This document shows positions 18,365 to 26,872 of a stretch of DNA of 64,000 bases, in pieces. A model generated the notes under the pieces. It was not told the DNA's origin. It did no database searches and saw only the letters and a list, made by a program, of their open reading frames with translations. A program made the translations under genes and the position numbers. Origin of the DNA: Clostridia bacterium (GTDB lineage Bacteria > Bacillota > Clostridia > Peptostreptococcales > Anaerovoracaceae); the NCBI GenBank assembly GCA_900766045.1, contig CAAFTW010000076.1, positions 1 to 64,000 on the forward strand, read 5' to 3'. The first letter of the stretch is position 1, and the number at the start of each line of letters is the position of its first letter.

Positions 18365-19345
18365 ATGTGGAAAGATAAAAAACTCCCTCCAATCGGAAAT
18401 GTGCAGCCGGAAAACCCATTCTTTCTCGCCCCGATGGCAGGAATCACAGACGCGGTATTCCGCAGAATCTGCACGGAAATGGGCGCAGGGATGACCTATT
18501 CGGAGATGGTCAGCGCCAAAGGCCTGTATTATAAAGACAAAAAGACAGACCAGCTTCTGTTCTGCTATCCGGAAGAAAAAAACTCCGCCCTTCAGATTTT
18601 CGGACATGAGCCGGAGATCATGGCCTTTGCGGCGGAAAAGCTGGATTCCCGTCCAAACAAAATTCTCGACATCAATATGGGCTGTCCGGTGCCTAAAGTC
18701 TTTAAAAACGGAGACGGCAGCGCCATGATGAAAAATCCGGAGCAGATCGAAGCGGTTGTTCACGCGGCGGCGTCTCACAGCAGCAAGCCGGTAACGGTGA
18801 AAATCCGCATTGGAATCAATGACGACCATATTAATGCGGTGGAATGCGCGCTGGCCGCGCAGGAAGGCGGCGCCGCCGCTGTCGCCGTGCACGGCAGGAC
18901 CAGGGAGCAGTATTACAGCGGAGCTGCCGACCGGAAGGCCATTGCGGCTGTGCAGGACGCGCTGAAAATCCCTGTCCTTGCAAACGGGGACGTTCACGAT
19001 GCAGAAAGCGCGGAGGCGATGATGGAGGAGACCGGCTGTGATTATGTAATGGTCGGCCGCGCCGTCCGCGGAAATCCCTGGATTTTCAGAGATCTTTTGA
19101 ATGCCTGGGAGGGCCGTCCGGCTGATCCGGAGCCGGATCTGGAAGCGAAAAAAGCCATGATGCTGCGCCAGTTCAGGGACCTTTACGAGCTGAAAGGTGA
19201 GTACCGGGCAGTCCGTGAGATGCGCAGCATTACCGGCTGGTATCTGAAAGGCGTTCCGGGAAGCGCGGCCCTTCGTGGAAAAATCAATCAGATTACCGAT
19301 CCACAGGAACTTATTGCGGCAATTCAGCAAATCGGTAAGAAATAG
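18365..19345 (+). CDS. dusB: tRNA-dihydrouridine synthase
   Basis: An FMN-dependent enzyme that reduces uridine to dihydrouridine in the tRNA D-loop. The 326-residue TIM barrel starts with FFLAPMAGITDAVFRRI (FMN-binding signature) and has the catalytic Cys in NMGCPVPKVFKNGDGSAMM. HGRTREQYYSGAADRKAI and VMVGRAVRGNPWIF complete the phosphate-binding region. The DusB subgroup is suggested by overall similarity only; bacteria of this group often have one or two paralogues. The start is ATG 18365, placed by AAGGAAAG nine bases upstream; the frame is open further back through the preceding terminator hairpin, which is unlikely to be coding. Confidence 0.92.
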   Translation: MWKDKKLPPIGNVQPENPFFLAPMAGITDAVFRRICTEMGAGMTYSEMVSAKGLYYKDKKTDQLLFCYPEEKNSALQIFGHEPEIMAFAAEKLDSRPNKILDINMGCPVPKVFKNGDGSAMMKNPEQIEAVVHAAASHSSKPVTVKIRIGINDDHINAVECALAAQEGGAAAVAVHGRTREQYYSGAADRKAIAAVQDALKIPVLANGDVHDAESAEAMMEETGCDYVMVGRAVRGNPWIFRDLLNAWEGRPADPEPDLEAKKAMMLRQFRDLYELKGEYRAVREMRSITGWYLKGVPGSAALRGKINQITDPQELIAAIQQIGKK

Positions 19346-19566
19346 TGCGGAAGAGTGGTAGAAATATCATGAAAAAGCATGTAAAATGATACAAGGTAAA
19401 GCTGAAGCGGGCTTCCGTCCGGAATGATCAGTGTGTCATTTCCGGTGCCCGCTGAACTTATGCTTATTGTACTTTATCGCGTTAAAGTGATGAAAATTAT
19501 AGTTTATTTCCCTGCGGCAGACGGAATATGGGGTTTTCTTTTTGTCCGGGGAGAATGAGAGGGATT

Positions 19567-20979
19567 ATGGTATTAAAATTTTTCGATCAGGTCGACAGCA
19601 TCATGTATTTCCCAATTCTGGTTATCGTGCTGGCATGTGCGGGAATTTATTTTACGATCCGCACCAGAGCCATTCAGATCCGGAGATTTCCGGCGGCATG
19701 CCGCGCGGTTATGGAAAAGCCGGAAGACAAAAAAAGCATTTCTTCTTTTCAGGCGCTGATGGTTTCTACTGCATCGCGAGTCGGCACCGGAAACATCATC
19801 GGTGTTTCTACGGCCATCGTCCTGGGCGGTCCGGGCGCAGTGTTCTGGATGTGGCTTTTGGCCATTCTGGGTTCTGCGACAGCATTCATCGAAAGTACAC
19901 TCGCCCAGATCTACAAGCGGAAAGACCCGCAGACCGGCGGCTGCTATGGCGGCCCGGCCTACTATATCGAATCCGCTCTGCACAGTAAGAAACTGGCAGC
20001 ACTGTTTACGGTTTTCCTGCTGCTGACTTACGGATTCGGCTTTAACCTGCTCTGTTCCTACAACCTGCAGTCTACCTTTGCGGTTTACCATTTCTATAAC
20101 GCAAAGACAACGCCGATTATCATCGGTGCGATTCTGGCTGTCCTGGTCGGCATCTGCATCATGGGCGGCGGAAAGCGCATCGTCCATATCACGGAAGTCA
20201 TGGTTCCCTTCATGGGACTGATGTATATCGTCGTGTCGCTGATCGTGATCATCATGAACATCAAGGCCTTCCCGCATGTGTTTGCGCTGATTTTCGCCGA
20301 CGCCTTCAGCCCGCGTTCCTTTGCAGGCGGCATCGGCGGATCCTGCATGGTTTACGGCATCAAGCGGGGACTGTATTCTAACGAAGCCGGTGTAGGTTCT
20401 GCGCCAAACGCGGCAGCTTCCGCAGAAGTTTCCCATCCGGTCAAGCAGGGATTTGTGCAGGTCCTGTCCGTGTTCATTGATACCATGCTGATCTGTACAG
20501 CTACTGCTCTGATGTGTCTGTTTACCGGCGTCGGAAGAAATACCGCAGATGCCGGTGCGCCGTACGTACAAAAATGTCTGCACGCAGCTCTCGGAGACTT
20601 CGGCCCGGCCTTCATCACTTTAGCAATGATCATGTTTGCCTTCACTACACTGATCGGAAACCTGTATTACTGCGATAACGGTGTTGCTTACCTGAATGGC
20701 AAAAAGAAGCCTGGCAGAAAGTTTATGTTTTTCTTCCACCTGGTCTGCGCCGTGATCGTCTTCGTCGGAGCCATTATCCCGATGAACTTGGCATGGGACC
20801 TGGCGGACATCACCATGGGATTTATGGCGCTGATCAATATTCCGTGCTGCTTTAAACTGGGCGGAAGCGCCATCCGTGCAGCGGAAGACTTCGACCGCCA
20901 GAGCAGAGAAGGGAAGAATCCGATTTTCCATGCAGCGGCCATCGGAATGAAGTCTGAAGATCTGGATTACTGGGATTAA
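19567..20979 (+). CDS. Alanine/glycine:sodium symporter (AGCS family)
   Basis: A 470-residue polytopic membrane protein that takes up alanine or glycine with sodium. The hydrophobic segments suggest about ten to eleven helices, and the family motifs are clear: GTGNIIGVSTAIVLGGPGAVFWMW near residues 75-100, GGPAYYIE, and GIKRGLYSNEAGVGSAPNAAASAEVSHPVKQG, which is the best-conserved AGCS block. The start ATG 19567 has GAGAGGG five bases before it; an upstream ATG at 19555 overlaps that site. The 221-base space before it has an imperfect hairpin (about 19403-19454) and no clear promoter. A strong terminator follows. Confidence 0.92.
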   Translation: MVLKFFDQVDSIMYFPILVIVLACAGIYFTIRTRAIQIRRFPAACRAVMEKPEDKKSISSFQALMVSTASRVGTGNIIGVSTAIVLGGPGAVFWMWLLAILGSATAFIESTLAQIYKRKDPQTGGCYGGPAYYIESALHSKKLAALFTVFLLLTYGFGFNLLCSYNLQSTFAVYHFYNAKTTPIIIGAILAVLVGICIMGGGKRIVHITEVMVPFMGLMYIVVSLIVIIMNIKAFPHVFALIFADAFSPRSFAGGIGGSCMVYGIKRGLYSNEAGVGSAPNAAASAEVSHPVKQGFVQVLSVFIDTMLICTATALMCLFTGVGRNTADAGAPYVQKCLHAALGDFGPAFITLAMIMFAFTTLIGNLYYCDNGVAYLNGKKKPGRKFMFFFHLVCAVIVFVGAIIPMNLAWDLADITMGFMALINIPCCFKLGGSAIRAAEDFDRQSREGKNPIFHAAAIGMKSEDLDYWD

Positions 20980-20998
20980 AATATTGGTATAGTTGGAA

Positions 20999-21045
20999 GA
21001 TGCCGGCAGAGCTTCGCAGATGATGCGCCTGCCGGTATCTTTTTT
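20999..21045 (+). terminator. Terminator of the symporter gene
   Basis: GATGCCGGCAG (20999-21009) pairs with CTGCCGGTATC (21029-21039), followed by six T. Confidence 0.85.
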
Positions 21046-21146
21046 GTATGTAAGCGGCTGTATGATCACAAAGCAGAGAAGACCGGAACATGCAGACTGA
21101 ATCTTGCAGGACTGCAGGGATAAACAGACGGGGCCATAGAACAATA

Positions 21147-21183
21147 AAAAAGGAGACCGGTGCCTCTACGCACCAGTCTCCGG
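21147..21183 (-). terminator. Terminator of the rubrerythrin gene
   Basis: On the minus strand CCGGAGACTGGTGC pairs with GCACCGGTCTCC, followed by six T (the A-run at 21147-21152 on the plus strand). Confidence 0.85.
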
Positions 21184-21206
21184 TAAGTTTCCTTTCGGGC
21201 TGCAGA

Positions 21207-21746
21207 TTATTTAAAATATCTGTTCAGCAGACCCTGGAATGCAGCTCCGTGTCTAGCCTCATCCTTTGCCATCTCATGAACAGTGTCATGAATAGCATCG
21301 AGATTCTGCTGCTTAGCACGTGTAGCGAGATCCTTCTTGCCTGCGCATGCGCCTCTCTCAGCCTCAACACGCATCTCGAGGTTCTTCTTTGTGGAGTCTG
21401 TAACGACTTCGCCCAGGAGCTCAGCAAACTTGGAAGCATGCTCTGCCTCTTCATGAGCAGCTTTCTCATAGTAAAGACCAACTTCCGGATAACCCTCACG
21501 GAAAGCAACTCTGGACATAGCCAGGTACATACCTACCTCAGAGCACTCACCTGTGAAGTTAGCCTGCAGGTCCTTGATGATCTCAGGATCTACGCCCTTT
21601 GCGATGCCGACAACATGCTGATCTGCAAATCCGGCATCCTCATCCATCTTATTAAACTTAGAAGCAGGAGCTCCGCACTGTGGACATTTCTCCGGAGCTT
21701 CTGGTCCCTCATAAACGTATCCGCAAATTGAACATACCCATTTCAT
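21207..21746 (-). CDS. Rubrerythrin with N-terminal rubredoxin domain
   Basis: A non-haem iron peroxidase that reduces hydrogen peroxide and protects anaerobes from oxygen. The 179-residue protein begins with a rubredoxin-like iron site (CSICGYVYEG...CPQCGAP) and continues into a ferritin-like four-helix diiron domain with FTGECSEVGMY, EEAEHASKFAE and DEARHGAAFQGLL carrying the Glu/His ligands. This order, rubredoxin first, is the reverse of classic rubrerythrin and matches the 'reverse rubrerythrin' of clostridia. The start at 21746 follows AAAGAGGTG; the frame extends 16 codons further without a site. It is monocistronic and divergent from the NifU-like gene. PerR control is plausible, but I did not find a clear PerR box. 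Confidence 0.92.
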   Translation of the reverse strand: MKWVCSICGYVYEGPEAPEKCPQCGAPASKFNKMDEDAGFADQHVVGIAKGVDPEIIKDLQANFTGECSEVGMYLAMSRVAFREGYPEVGLYYEKAAHEEAEHASKFAELLGEVVTDSTKKNLEMRVEAERGACAGKKDLATRAKQQNLDAIHDTVHEMAKDEARHGAAFQGLLNRYFK

Positions 21747-21994
21747 AGTAAACACCTCTTTCTGAAATCTGAGAAGCGGCAGGATCGCCGCCAAGTGTAT
21801 GTCTTGCCGCGAGAAAATATAATATCTTTAAAGCTTTCAGCATTTTCTCAGCCAGCTCCTATATTGTATCATACATTACCGCTTTTCTGTGAACTTACGA
21901 TAAAGATTTTTGTTTCTATTTATCGACAGATGGGTATAAGGATGGAGTAAAATATAGAAATTAAAGAATAAACGCTTTTATGGAGGATAAAAAT

Positions 21995-22225
21995 ATGGAA
22001 CTCAGAGATCGTGTAGACGCAGCACTGGATGAAGTCAGAGAAGTACTGAAGAGAGACGGCGGAAACCTGGAGCTGGTTGATGTAACACCGGAGAACGTTG
22101 TCAAGGTAAGACTGCAGGGACACTGCATCGGATGCCCGGGTGCTCAGATGACCCTGAGAATGGTTGTTCAGCAGATTCTGCAGCAGGCTGTTCCGGAAGT
22201 TACCGGCGTTGAGGCAGTTGACTAA
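21995..22225 (+). CDS. NifU-like C-terminal-domain iron-sulfur scaffold
   Basis: A 76-residue single-domain NifU-type protein. It carries the CxxC motif in GHCIGCPGAQMTLRM, which binds an Fe-S cluster for transfer to target proteins, and the usual opening VDAALDEVREVLKRDGGNLELVDV. Free-standing copies of this size are common in Firmicutes and act with the SUF or ISC machinery. The start ATG 21995 follows GGAGG by 8 bases; the in-frame ATG at 21980 would include that site. It is divergent from rubrerythrin across about 250 bases and is closed by a terminator at 22301, so it is probably a single-gene unit. Confidence 0.9.
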   Translation: MELRDRVDAALDEVREVLKRDGGNLELVDVTPENVVKVRLQGHCIGCPGAQMTLRMVVQQILQQAVPEVTGVEAVD

Positions 22226-22300
22226 TTCATCCGGAGAACCGGAAGGGATGTCCGTCGGGAATAATCGAATCATAAACCGAAATAAATAACGGTTATTTTT

Positions 22301-22326
22301 AAGGGAGCTGAATGTCGGCTCCCTTT
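22301..22326 (+). terminator. Terminator of the NifU-like gene
   Basis: GGGAGC-tgaatgtc-GGCTCCC followed by TTTT. Confidence 0.8.
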
Positions 22327-22489
22327 TCTGCCGTGAATATGATAGAATGGAAGTCAGCGGTATTTCTGGAAATCCGTGGAAATTTCTGCGACCGCCAGAC
22401 AAAGCGCAATGCGCAAGAGACCAGACGTCTGCCGGAAAACAGGAAACGCAGAAATCCGGAAAACAAGTACAGGAAAACGGAGGGAGCGT

Positions 22490-23944
22490 ATGGCGAATAA
22501 ACCATCAGAAGAAAAACTGAAAGAAGCTGTCCGTCAGGTCATTCCCGAGGCAGAAGAAACATTGCAGAAACTGGTCCGGATCGACAGTGAGAAGCAGGCG
22601 GCGGTGACGGCAGATGACGGAACGGTTTATCCGTTCGGACAGAAGGTAGAAGACGCCTATCAGATGTTCATGGACACGGCGGAAAGGCTCGGCTTCACGA
22701 CAGAAGATGCTGATCATTACGGCGGACATGCAGAGATCGGGGAGGGCAGAGAAGTTCTGGGAATGATCGGCCATCTGGATGTTGTACCGGCCAGCGGAAA
22801 GTGGAATTTCGATCCCTTCTGTGCGGAGATCGAGGACGGATACATGCTGGGCAGAGGAACAACCGATGACAAGGGTCCGATGGTGGCAGCCCTGTACGCG
22901 GTAAAGGCACTGCTCGACGCAGGATTCAAGCCGGACAGAAAGATCCGTCTGATCGCCGGCCTCGATGAAGAAACCGACTGGGACGGCCTGACTTACTATA
23001 GAAAGAAATTTAAAGACCCGGATTTCGGATTTTCGCCGGACGGCTGCTTCCCTCTGGTAAACGGAGAGAAAGGCATCCTGAATTTCGATTTTGCGCATAA
23101 GATTCATAAGACCCTTCCAGACGGACTGCAGCTTTCCAAACTGGAAGGCGGCACGGCCAGAAACATTGTGCCGGATCACGCAAGAGCGCTCCTTTCCGGC
23201 CTGACAAAAGAAGACTGGGACAAGATTAAAGCCGACGCGGAAGCCTTTTCGGAAGAAACGCACTTCCAGCTGCAGGCAAAGAAAACCGGGAAATCCCTGG
23301 AAATCAGCGCCCACGGAAAGGCTGCCCACGCTTCCTCTCCGGAAGACGGTCTGAATGCCATTTCTATACTAATGAAATTCCTTGGCCGGTTGGATTTTGT
23401 CAGTGATGACATTAACGAATTCATCCGTTTCTATAACGATCACATCGGATTCGACACGACAGGAAAGGGCCTTGGCTTCGCAAAATCCGGGAAATACGGC
23501 GATGACTTGACTTTTAATATCGGTTTGGTAAAATTCGACAAGGAAGCTGTCTCCGTGCTTGCAGATGTCCGCTATCCAATTGACGGCACAGCGGAAGAGG
23601 TGCTTTCTGAAGCTGCGAAGAGGCTGGATGAATACCACGTCGGACTGGTCAACCGCGGCGGAGAAGAACCGATGTATGAACCGGAAGACAGCCCGCTGGC
23701 TTCTGCCATGCTGAATGCCTACAGGCAGTGCACGGGCGACCAGGACGGAAAGGCCGTGGTTCTGGGCGGGGGCACTTACGCAAAGCCGTTTAAGAACATG
23801 CTGGCCTTCGGCGCACAGTTCTTAAATGATCCGGATCTGATGCACCAGGCCAATGAGAAGATTCCGCTGGCGCGCTTCCATCAGAGTATTGAGATTTACG
23901 CGCATGCCATTATGACGATGGCGGATGCGGAGTTTCAGCTGTAA
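22490..23944 (+). CDS. pepV: Sapep/PepV-type dipeptidase (M20 family)
   Basis: A 484-residue zinc- or manganese-dependent dipeptidase of the M20 family. Motifs: MIGHLDVVPASGKWNFDPF with the first metal His and Asp, GRGTTDDKGPMVAALYAV with the bridging Asp, and AGLDEETDWDGLTYY with the catalytic and metal Glu. HAAHASSPEDGLNAI in the lid domain and GGGTYAKPFKNMLAFG near the end are typical of PepV/Sapep. It hydrolyses dipeptides in the cytoplasm for amino-acid supply. The start ATG 22490 follows ACGGAGGGAGCGT; the frame is open upstream but has no site. It stands alone between terminators and the tsaE cluster. Confidence 0.92.
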   Translation: MANKPSEEKLKEAVRQVIPEAEETLQKLVRIDSEKQAAVTADDGTVYPFGQKVEDAYQMFMDTAERLGFTTEDADHYGGHAEIGEGREVLGMIGHLDVVPASGKWNFDPFCAEIEDGYMLGRGTTDDKGPMVAALYAVKALLDAGFKPDRKIRLIAGLDEETDWDGLTYYRKKFKDPDFGFSPDGCFPLVNGEKGILNFDFAHKIHKTLPDGLQLSKLEGGTARNIVPDHARALLSGLTKEDWDKIKADAEAFSEETHFQLQAKKTGKSLEISAHGKAAHASSPEDGLNAISILMKFLGRLDFVSDDINEFIRFYNDHIGFDTTGKGLGFAKSGKYGDDLTFNIGLVKFDKEAVSVLADVRYPIDGTAEEVLSEAAKRLDEYHVGLVNRGGEEPMYEPEDSPLASAMLNAYRQCTGDQDGKAVVLGGGTYAKPFKNMLAFGAQFLNDPDLMHQANEKIPLARFHQSIEIYAHAIMTMADAEFQL

Positions 23945-24005
23945 AGCATGCCGGGCAGGGAATTCCCTGTTTCGGTGACTTTTGTCAGAAAGTGAGTAGA
24001 TACGG

Positions 24006-24425
24006 GTGAGAGAAGTCGTAATCAATGGAATTAAGGAAACGGAGGCCTTCGGCAGGAAACTCGGGGAAGAGGCGCGGCCGGGAGATATCCTTGCGCTGAT
24101 CGGTGACCTCGGGACGGGGAAAACGACCCTGACCAAGTCCATCGCCAGGGGTCTCGGTGTGAAAGAGGATATTACGAGCCCGACCTTTAATATAGTGAAT
24201 GAGTATCATTCCGGGAGACTGCCGCTCTATCATTTCGATGTGTACCGGCTGGATTCCGGTGCGGATATGATCAATATCGGCGCGGAGGAGTATTTTGATG
24301 CCGGCGGCGTCTGCATTATTGAATGGGCGGACCGGGTGGCGGAAATTCTTCCGGATGACACGAAGGTGATTTTTATTGAGTATGGAAATAAGGAAGGAGA
24401 GCGGCTGTATCAATGTACATTTTAG
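24006..24425 (+). CDS. tsaE: tRNA threonylcarbamoyladenosine biosynthesis ATPase TsaE
   Basis: A 139-residue P-loop ATPase needed for t6A37 modification of ANN-reading tRNAs. Walker A is GDLGTGKTTLTKSIARGLG, and SPTFNIVNEYHSGRLPLYHFDVYRL and CIIEWADRV are the family hallmarks. The gene starts with GTG at 24006 after a weak ribosome site. Its last 13 bases overlap tsaB, and tsaB, rimI and tsaD follow, so the complete TsaB-TsaD-TsaE group is encoded in one place; the TsaC/Sua5 partner is not in the window. Confidence 0.95.
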   Translation: MREVVINGIKETEAFGRKLGEEARPGDILALIGDLGTGKTTLTKSIARGLGVKEDITSPTFNIVNEYHSGRLPLYHFDVYRLDSGADMINIGAEEYFDAGGVCIIEWADRVAEILPDDTKVIFIEYGNKEGERLYQCTF

Positions 24426-25147
24426 CGATCGACACGACCGGACCGCTGGGATCAGCGGCTCTGCTGAATTTAGATAATGAAAAAGTCCTGATGAAGGTCA
24501 GCCGCGAAGAGAAGGGGCATCTGAAGAATCTGATGCCGCTGGTGGATGAGCTTCTGAAGGAAGAGCAGATCACACCGAAGGACATCGCTGCGGTGGCGGC
24601 ATCTGTTGGACCGGGATCTTACACCGGAATCCGCATCGGCGTATCCTCAGCACGCGCCTTTGCACAGGCTCTGGATGTTCCCTGCATCCGCGTCGGCAGT
24701 CTGGACATGTTCGCTCAGAAAGCAGTTTCAAGGGACACTGCGGTAATTTTCAATGCCCGCAGAGGTCAGGTCTACGGAGCTGTATACCGCGCAGGCGGGG
24801 AAACCGTCATGAGGCCCTGCCCCTGCATGCTGGAAGACGTGTATAACTGCGTGAAAGAGAATCAGCTGAATCCGGTATGGTATGGTGACGGCATCGATGC
24901 CTACCAGGGCAGTGAGAAATACGGAAAATATCTGGAGGGCGCAGAGTGTTCGCCAGAAGAGGAACGCTATCAGACCGCAGAGATGACGGCGCTTGAAGCG
25001 CTGAAACTCTACCGGGCAGGAAAAACCTGCAGGGTTGATGAACTCCTTCCGGATTATATGAGAAAAACAGAGGCGGAACAGAAGCTTCAGGATGGTTCGC
25101 TTGAAAGAGCGCGGGCGGCCAAGCTGGCAAAGTTCCGCAGCCGTTAA
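24413..25147 (+). CDS. tsaB: t6A37 biosynthesis protein TsaB
   Basis: A 244-residue ASKHA-fold protein that partners TsaD in t6A37 synthesis but is not itself catalytic. It starts YILAIDTTGPLGSAALL and has VAASVGPGSYTGIRIGVSSARAFAQALDVP, the signature of the family, followed by a less conserved C-terminal half (about 120 residues). It overlaps tsaE by 13 bases, with its ribosome site (AAGGAGAG) inside tsaE, and is 15 bases from rimI. The overlap indicates coupled translation. Confidence 0.94.
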   Translation: MYILAIDTTGPLGSAALLNLDNEKVLMKVSREEKGHLKNLMPLVDELLKEEQITPKDIAAVAASVGPGSYTGIRIGVSSARAFAQALDVPCIRVGSLDMFAQKAVSRDTAVIFNARRGQVYGAVYRAGGETVMRPCPCMLEDVYNCVKENQLNPVWYGDGIDAYQGSEKYGKYLEGAECSPEEERYQTAEMTALEALKLYRAGKTCRVDELLPDYMRKTEAEQKLQDGSLERARAAKLAKFRSR

Positions 25148-25162
25148 GAGTCAGGAGAAAGA

Positions 25163-25696
25163 ATGAATATAGATGATATTAAAGAACTGATCGAGGAACT
25201 GAAAGACGATCCCGATATTGACACCGCGGAAATGCTGCTCAGAAACGCCGAGCGGCGTGATGTAAAGCGCCTTGCCGAGATAGACCGGATCTGCTTCCGT
25301 CAGCCTTACTCTGCGTCCATGTTTGAGCATGACATTCAGTACGGCGATAATCTGACCATCCTGACGGCTGTGGTCGATCAGGAAATCGTCGGATACATCG
25401 AGATCATGATCGTCCTCGACGAGTGTGAAATCCAGCGCGTCGCGGTTCTCCCGGAGTACCGCCGCCGCTACGTAGCATCCGTTATGATGAATTCCATGCT
25501 GCATCTGACCGATTCACTGGGAATTCAGAGCCACACACTGGAGGTCCGCGCAGGAAATAAACCGGCAATCCGGCTTTATGAGCATTTCGGTTTCAAGCAG
25601 AACGGACGCAGGAAGAATTATTACGGTGATGATGATGCGCTGCTCATGCTCAGAATCGGCGATCCCGAGCAGTTTGACCCGGAGCGGGTTTCGTAA
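25163..25696 (+). CDS. rimI: Ribosomal-protein-alanine acetyltransferase-like GNAT protein
   Basis: A 177-residue GNAT N-acetyltransferase. The acetyl-CoA loop reads RVAVLPEYRRRYVASVMMNSML, in place of the classic R/QxxGxG/A with Gly (here RRRYVA), and EVRAGNKPAIRLYEHFGFKQNGRRKNYY is the RimI hallmark that ends in the catalytic Tyr region. An N-terminal ~25-residue acidic extension precedes the domain. RimI acetylates the N-terminus of ribosomal protein S18 in E. coli and is usually linked to tsaB and tsaD as here. The altered loop, with Arg-Tyr where Gly is expected, is a small oddity. Confidence 0.85.
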   Translation: MNIDDIKELIEELKDDPDIDTAEMLLRNAERRDVKRLAEIDRICFRQPYSASMFEHDIQYGDNLTILTAVVDQEIVGYIEIMIVLDECEIQRVAVLPEYRRRYVASVMMNSMLHLTDSLGIQSHTLEVRAGNKPAIRLYEHFGFKQNGRRKNYYGDDDALLMLRIGDPEQFDPERVS

Positions 25697-25836
25697 GGGA
25701 CAAAAAACAAAGGCGCAAGAGGCCGGCCGGGCCGGCATATGCTGCGGAATGCCGCTATTTTCTGCCGGTGCTGAGCATAATCAGCAGGCAGGAAAGCAGA
25801 ATCATACAGGAAGAACAGTAAGAAGGACAAAAGATT

Positions 25837-26853
25837 ATGTGGAATCAGCAATTTATCACACTGGGAATTGAATCAAGCTGCGATGAGACATCCATCGCTG
25901 TTGTCGCAGACGGGCGTCACATCCTGTCCAATGTCATTTCTTCACAGATCGCGATCCATACCAAATTCGGCGGAGTGGTGCCGGAAATTGCTTCCCGCCA
26001 TCATCTGCAGAATATCAATGCTGTTCTTCAGCAGTCGCTGGACGAGGCGGGCATTACACTTTCCGATGTGGACCTGATCGGTGTGACACACGGTCCGGGA
26101 CTGATCGGAGCCGTCGTTATCGGTGTCGCTACGGCAAAGGCCCTGTCCCTTGCCACGGGAATTCCGCTGGTTGGTGTCAATCACATGCACGGCCACGTCA
26201 GTGCCAATTATCTTCAGTATGAAGATCTGAAGCCGCCTTTCCTGGCTCTGATTGTTTCCGGAGGACATACCAATATCGTTGACGTAACGGATTACAACGA
26301 ATGCAGAGTACTGGGCTCCACCAGAGATGACGCGGCAGGGGAAGCCTATGATAAGGTTGCGCGTGTCATCGGACTGGGTTATCCGGGAGGGCCGAAAGTC
26401 GATAAAGCCGCAAAAGAAGGAAATCCGGATGCGGTAGAGTTCAAGCGCGTCTACCTGGAAAAAGGAAGCTATGACTTTAGTTTCAGCGGTCTGAAGACGC
26501 AGGTGATCAATTACGTGCACACGGAAAAGATGCGCGGACACGAGCTGTCCGTTCCGGATATTTCAGCGAGCTTCCAGCAGGCCGTTGTCGATGTCATCGT
26601 GGATAAGGCCATTGCCGCCGCAGAAGAGCGGAAAGAAGAAAAACTGGTCATGGCCGGAGGTGTTGCCGCCAATTCCTGCCTGAGAAGTGAGATGCAGAAG
26701 GCCTGTGACGCACATGGAATCCGTCTGTACTGCCCGAAGCCGGTTCTGTGCACGGATAACGGCGCCATGATTGCGTCTGCCGCATATTATAAGTATAAGA
26801 AACACGGCGCAGACGGGCTGGACCTGGACGCATATGCTAATCTGCCGCTGTAG
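25837..26853 (+). CDS. tsaD: tRNA N6-adenosine threonylcarbamoyltransferase TsaD
   Basis: The catalytic subunit that transfers the threonylcarbamoyl group to A37 of tRNA. The 338-residue ASKHA protein has TLGIESSCDETSIAVV, the metal-binding histidines in VNHMHGHVSANYL, SGGHTNIVDV, DAAGEAYDKVARVIGLGYPGGPKVD and MAGGVAANSCLR. The length matches bacterial TsaD (about 335-340). It lies 140 bases after rimI, a gap holding a GC-rich palindrome (GGCCGGCCGGGCCGGC) but no gene, and 19 bases before the ABC-F gene, with which it may be co-transcribed. Confidence 0.96.
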   Translation: MWNQQFITLGIESSCDETSIAVVADGRHILSNVISSQIAIHTKFGGVVPEIASRHHLQNINAVLQQSLDEAGITLSDVDLIGVTHGPGLIGAVVIGVATAKALSLATGIPLVGVNHMHGHVSANYLQYEDLKPPFLALIVSGGHTNIVDVTDYNECRVLGSTRDDAAGEAYDKVARVIGLGYPGGPKVDKAAKEGNPDAVEFKRVYLEKGSYDFSFSGLKTQVINYVHTEKMRGHELSVPDISASFQQAVVDVIVDKAIAAAEERKEEKLVMAGGVAANSCLRSEMQKACDAHGIRLYCPKPVLCTDNGAMIASAAYYKYKKHGADGLDLDAYANLPL

Positions 26854-26872
26854 AACGATAAAGGAGAAAAAT

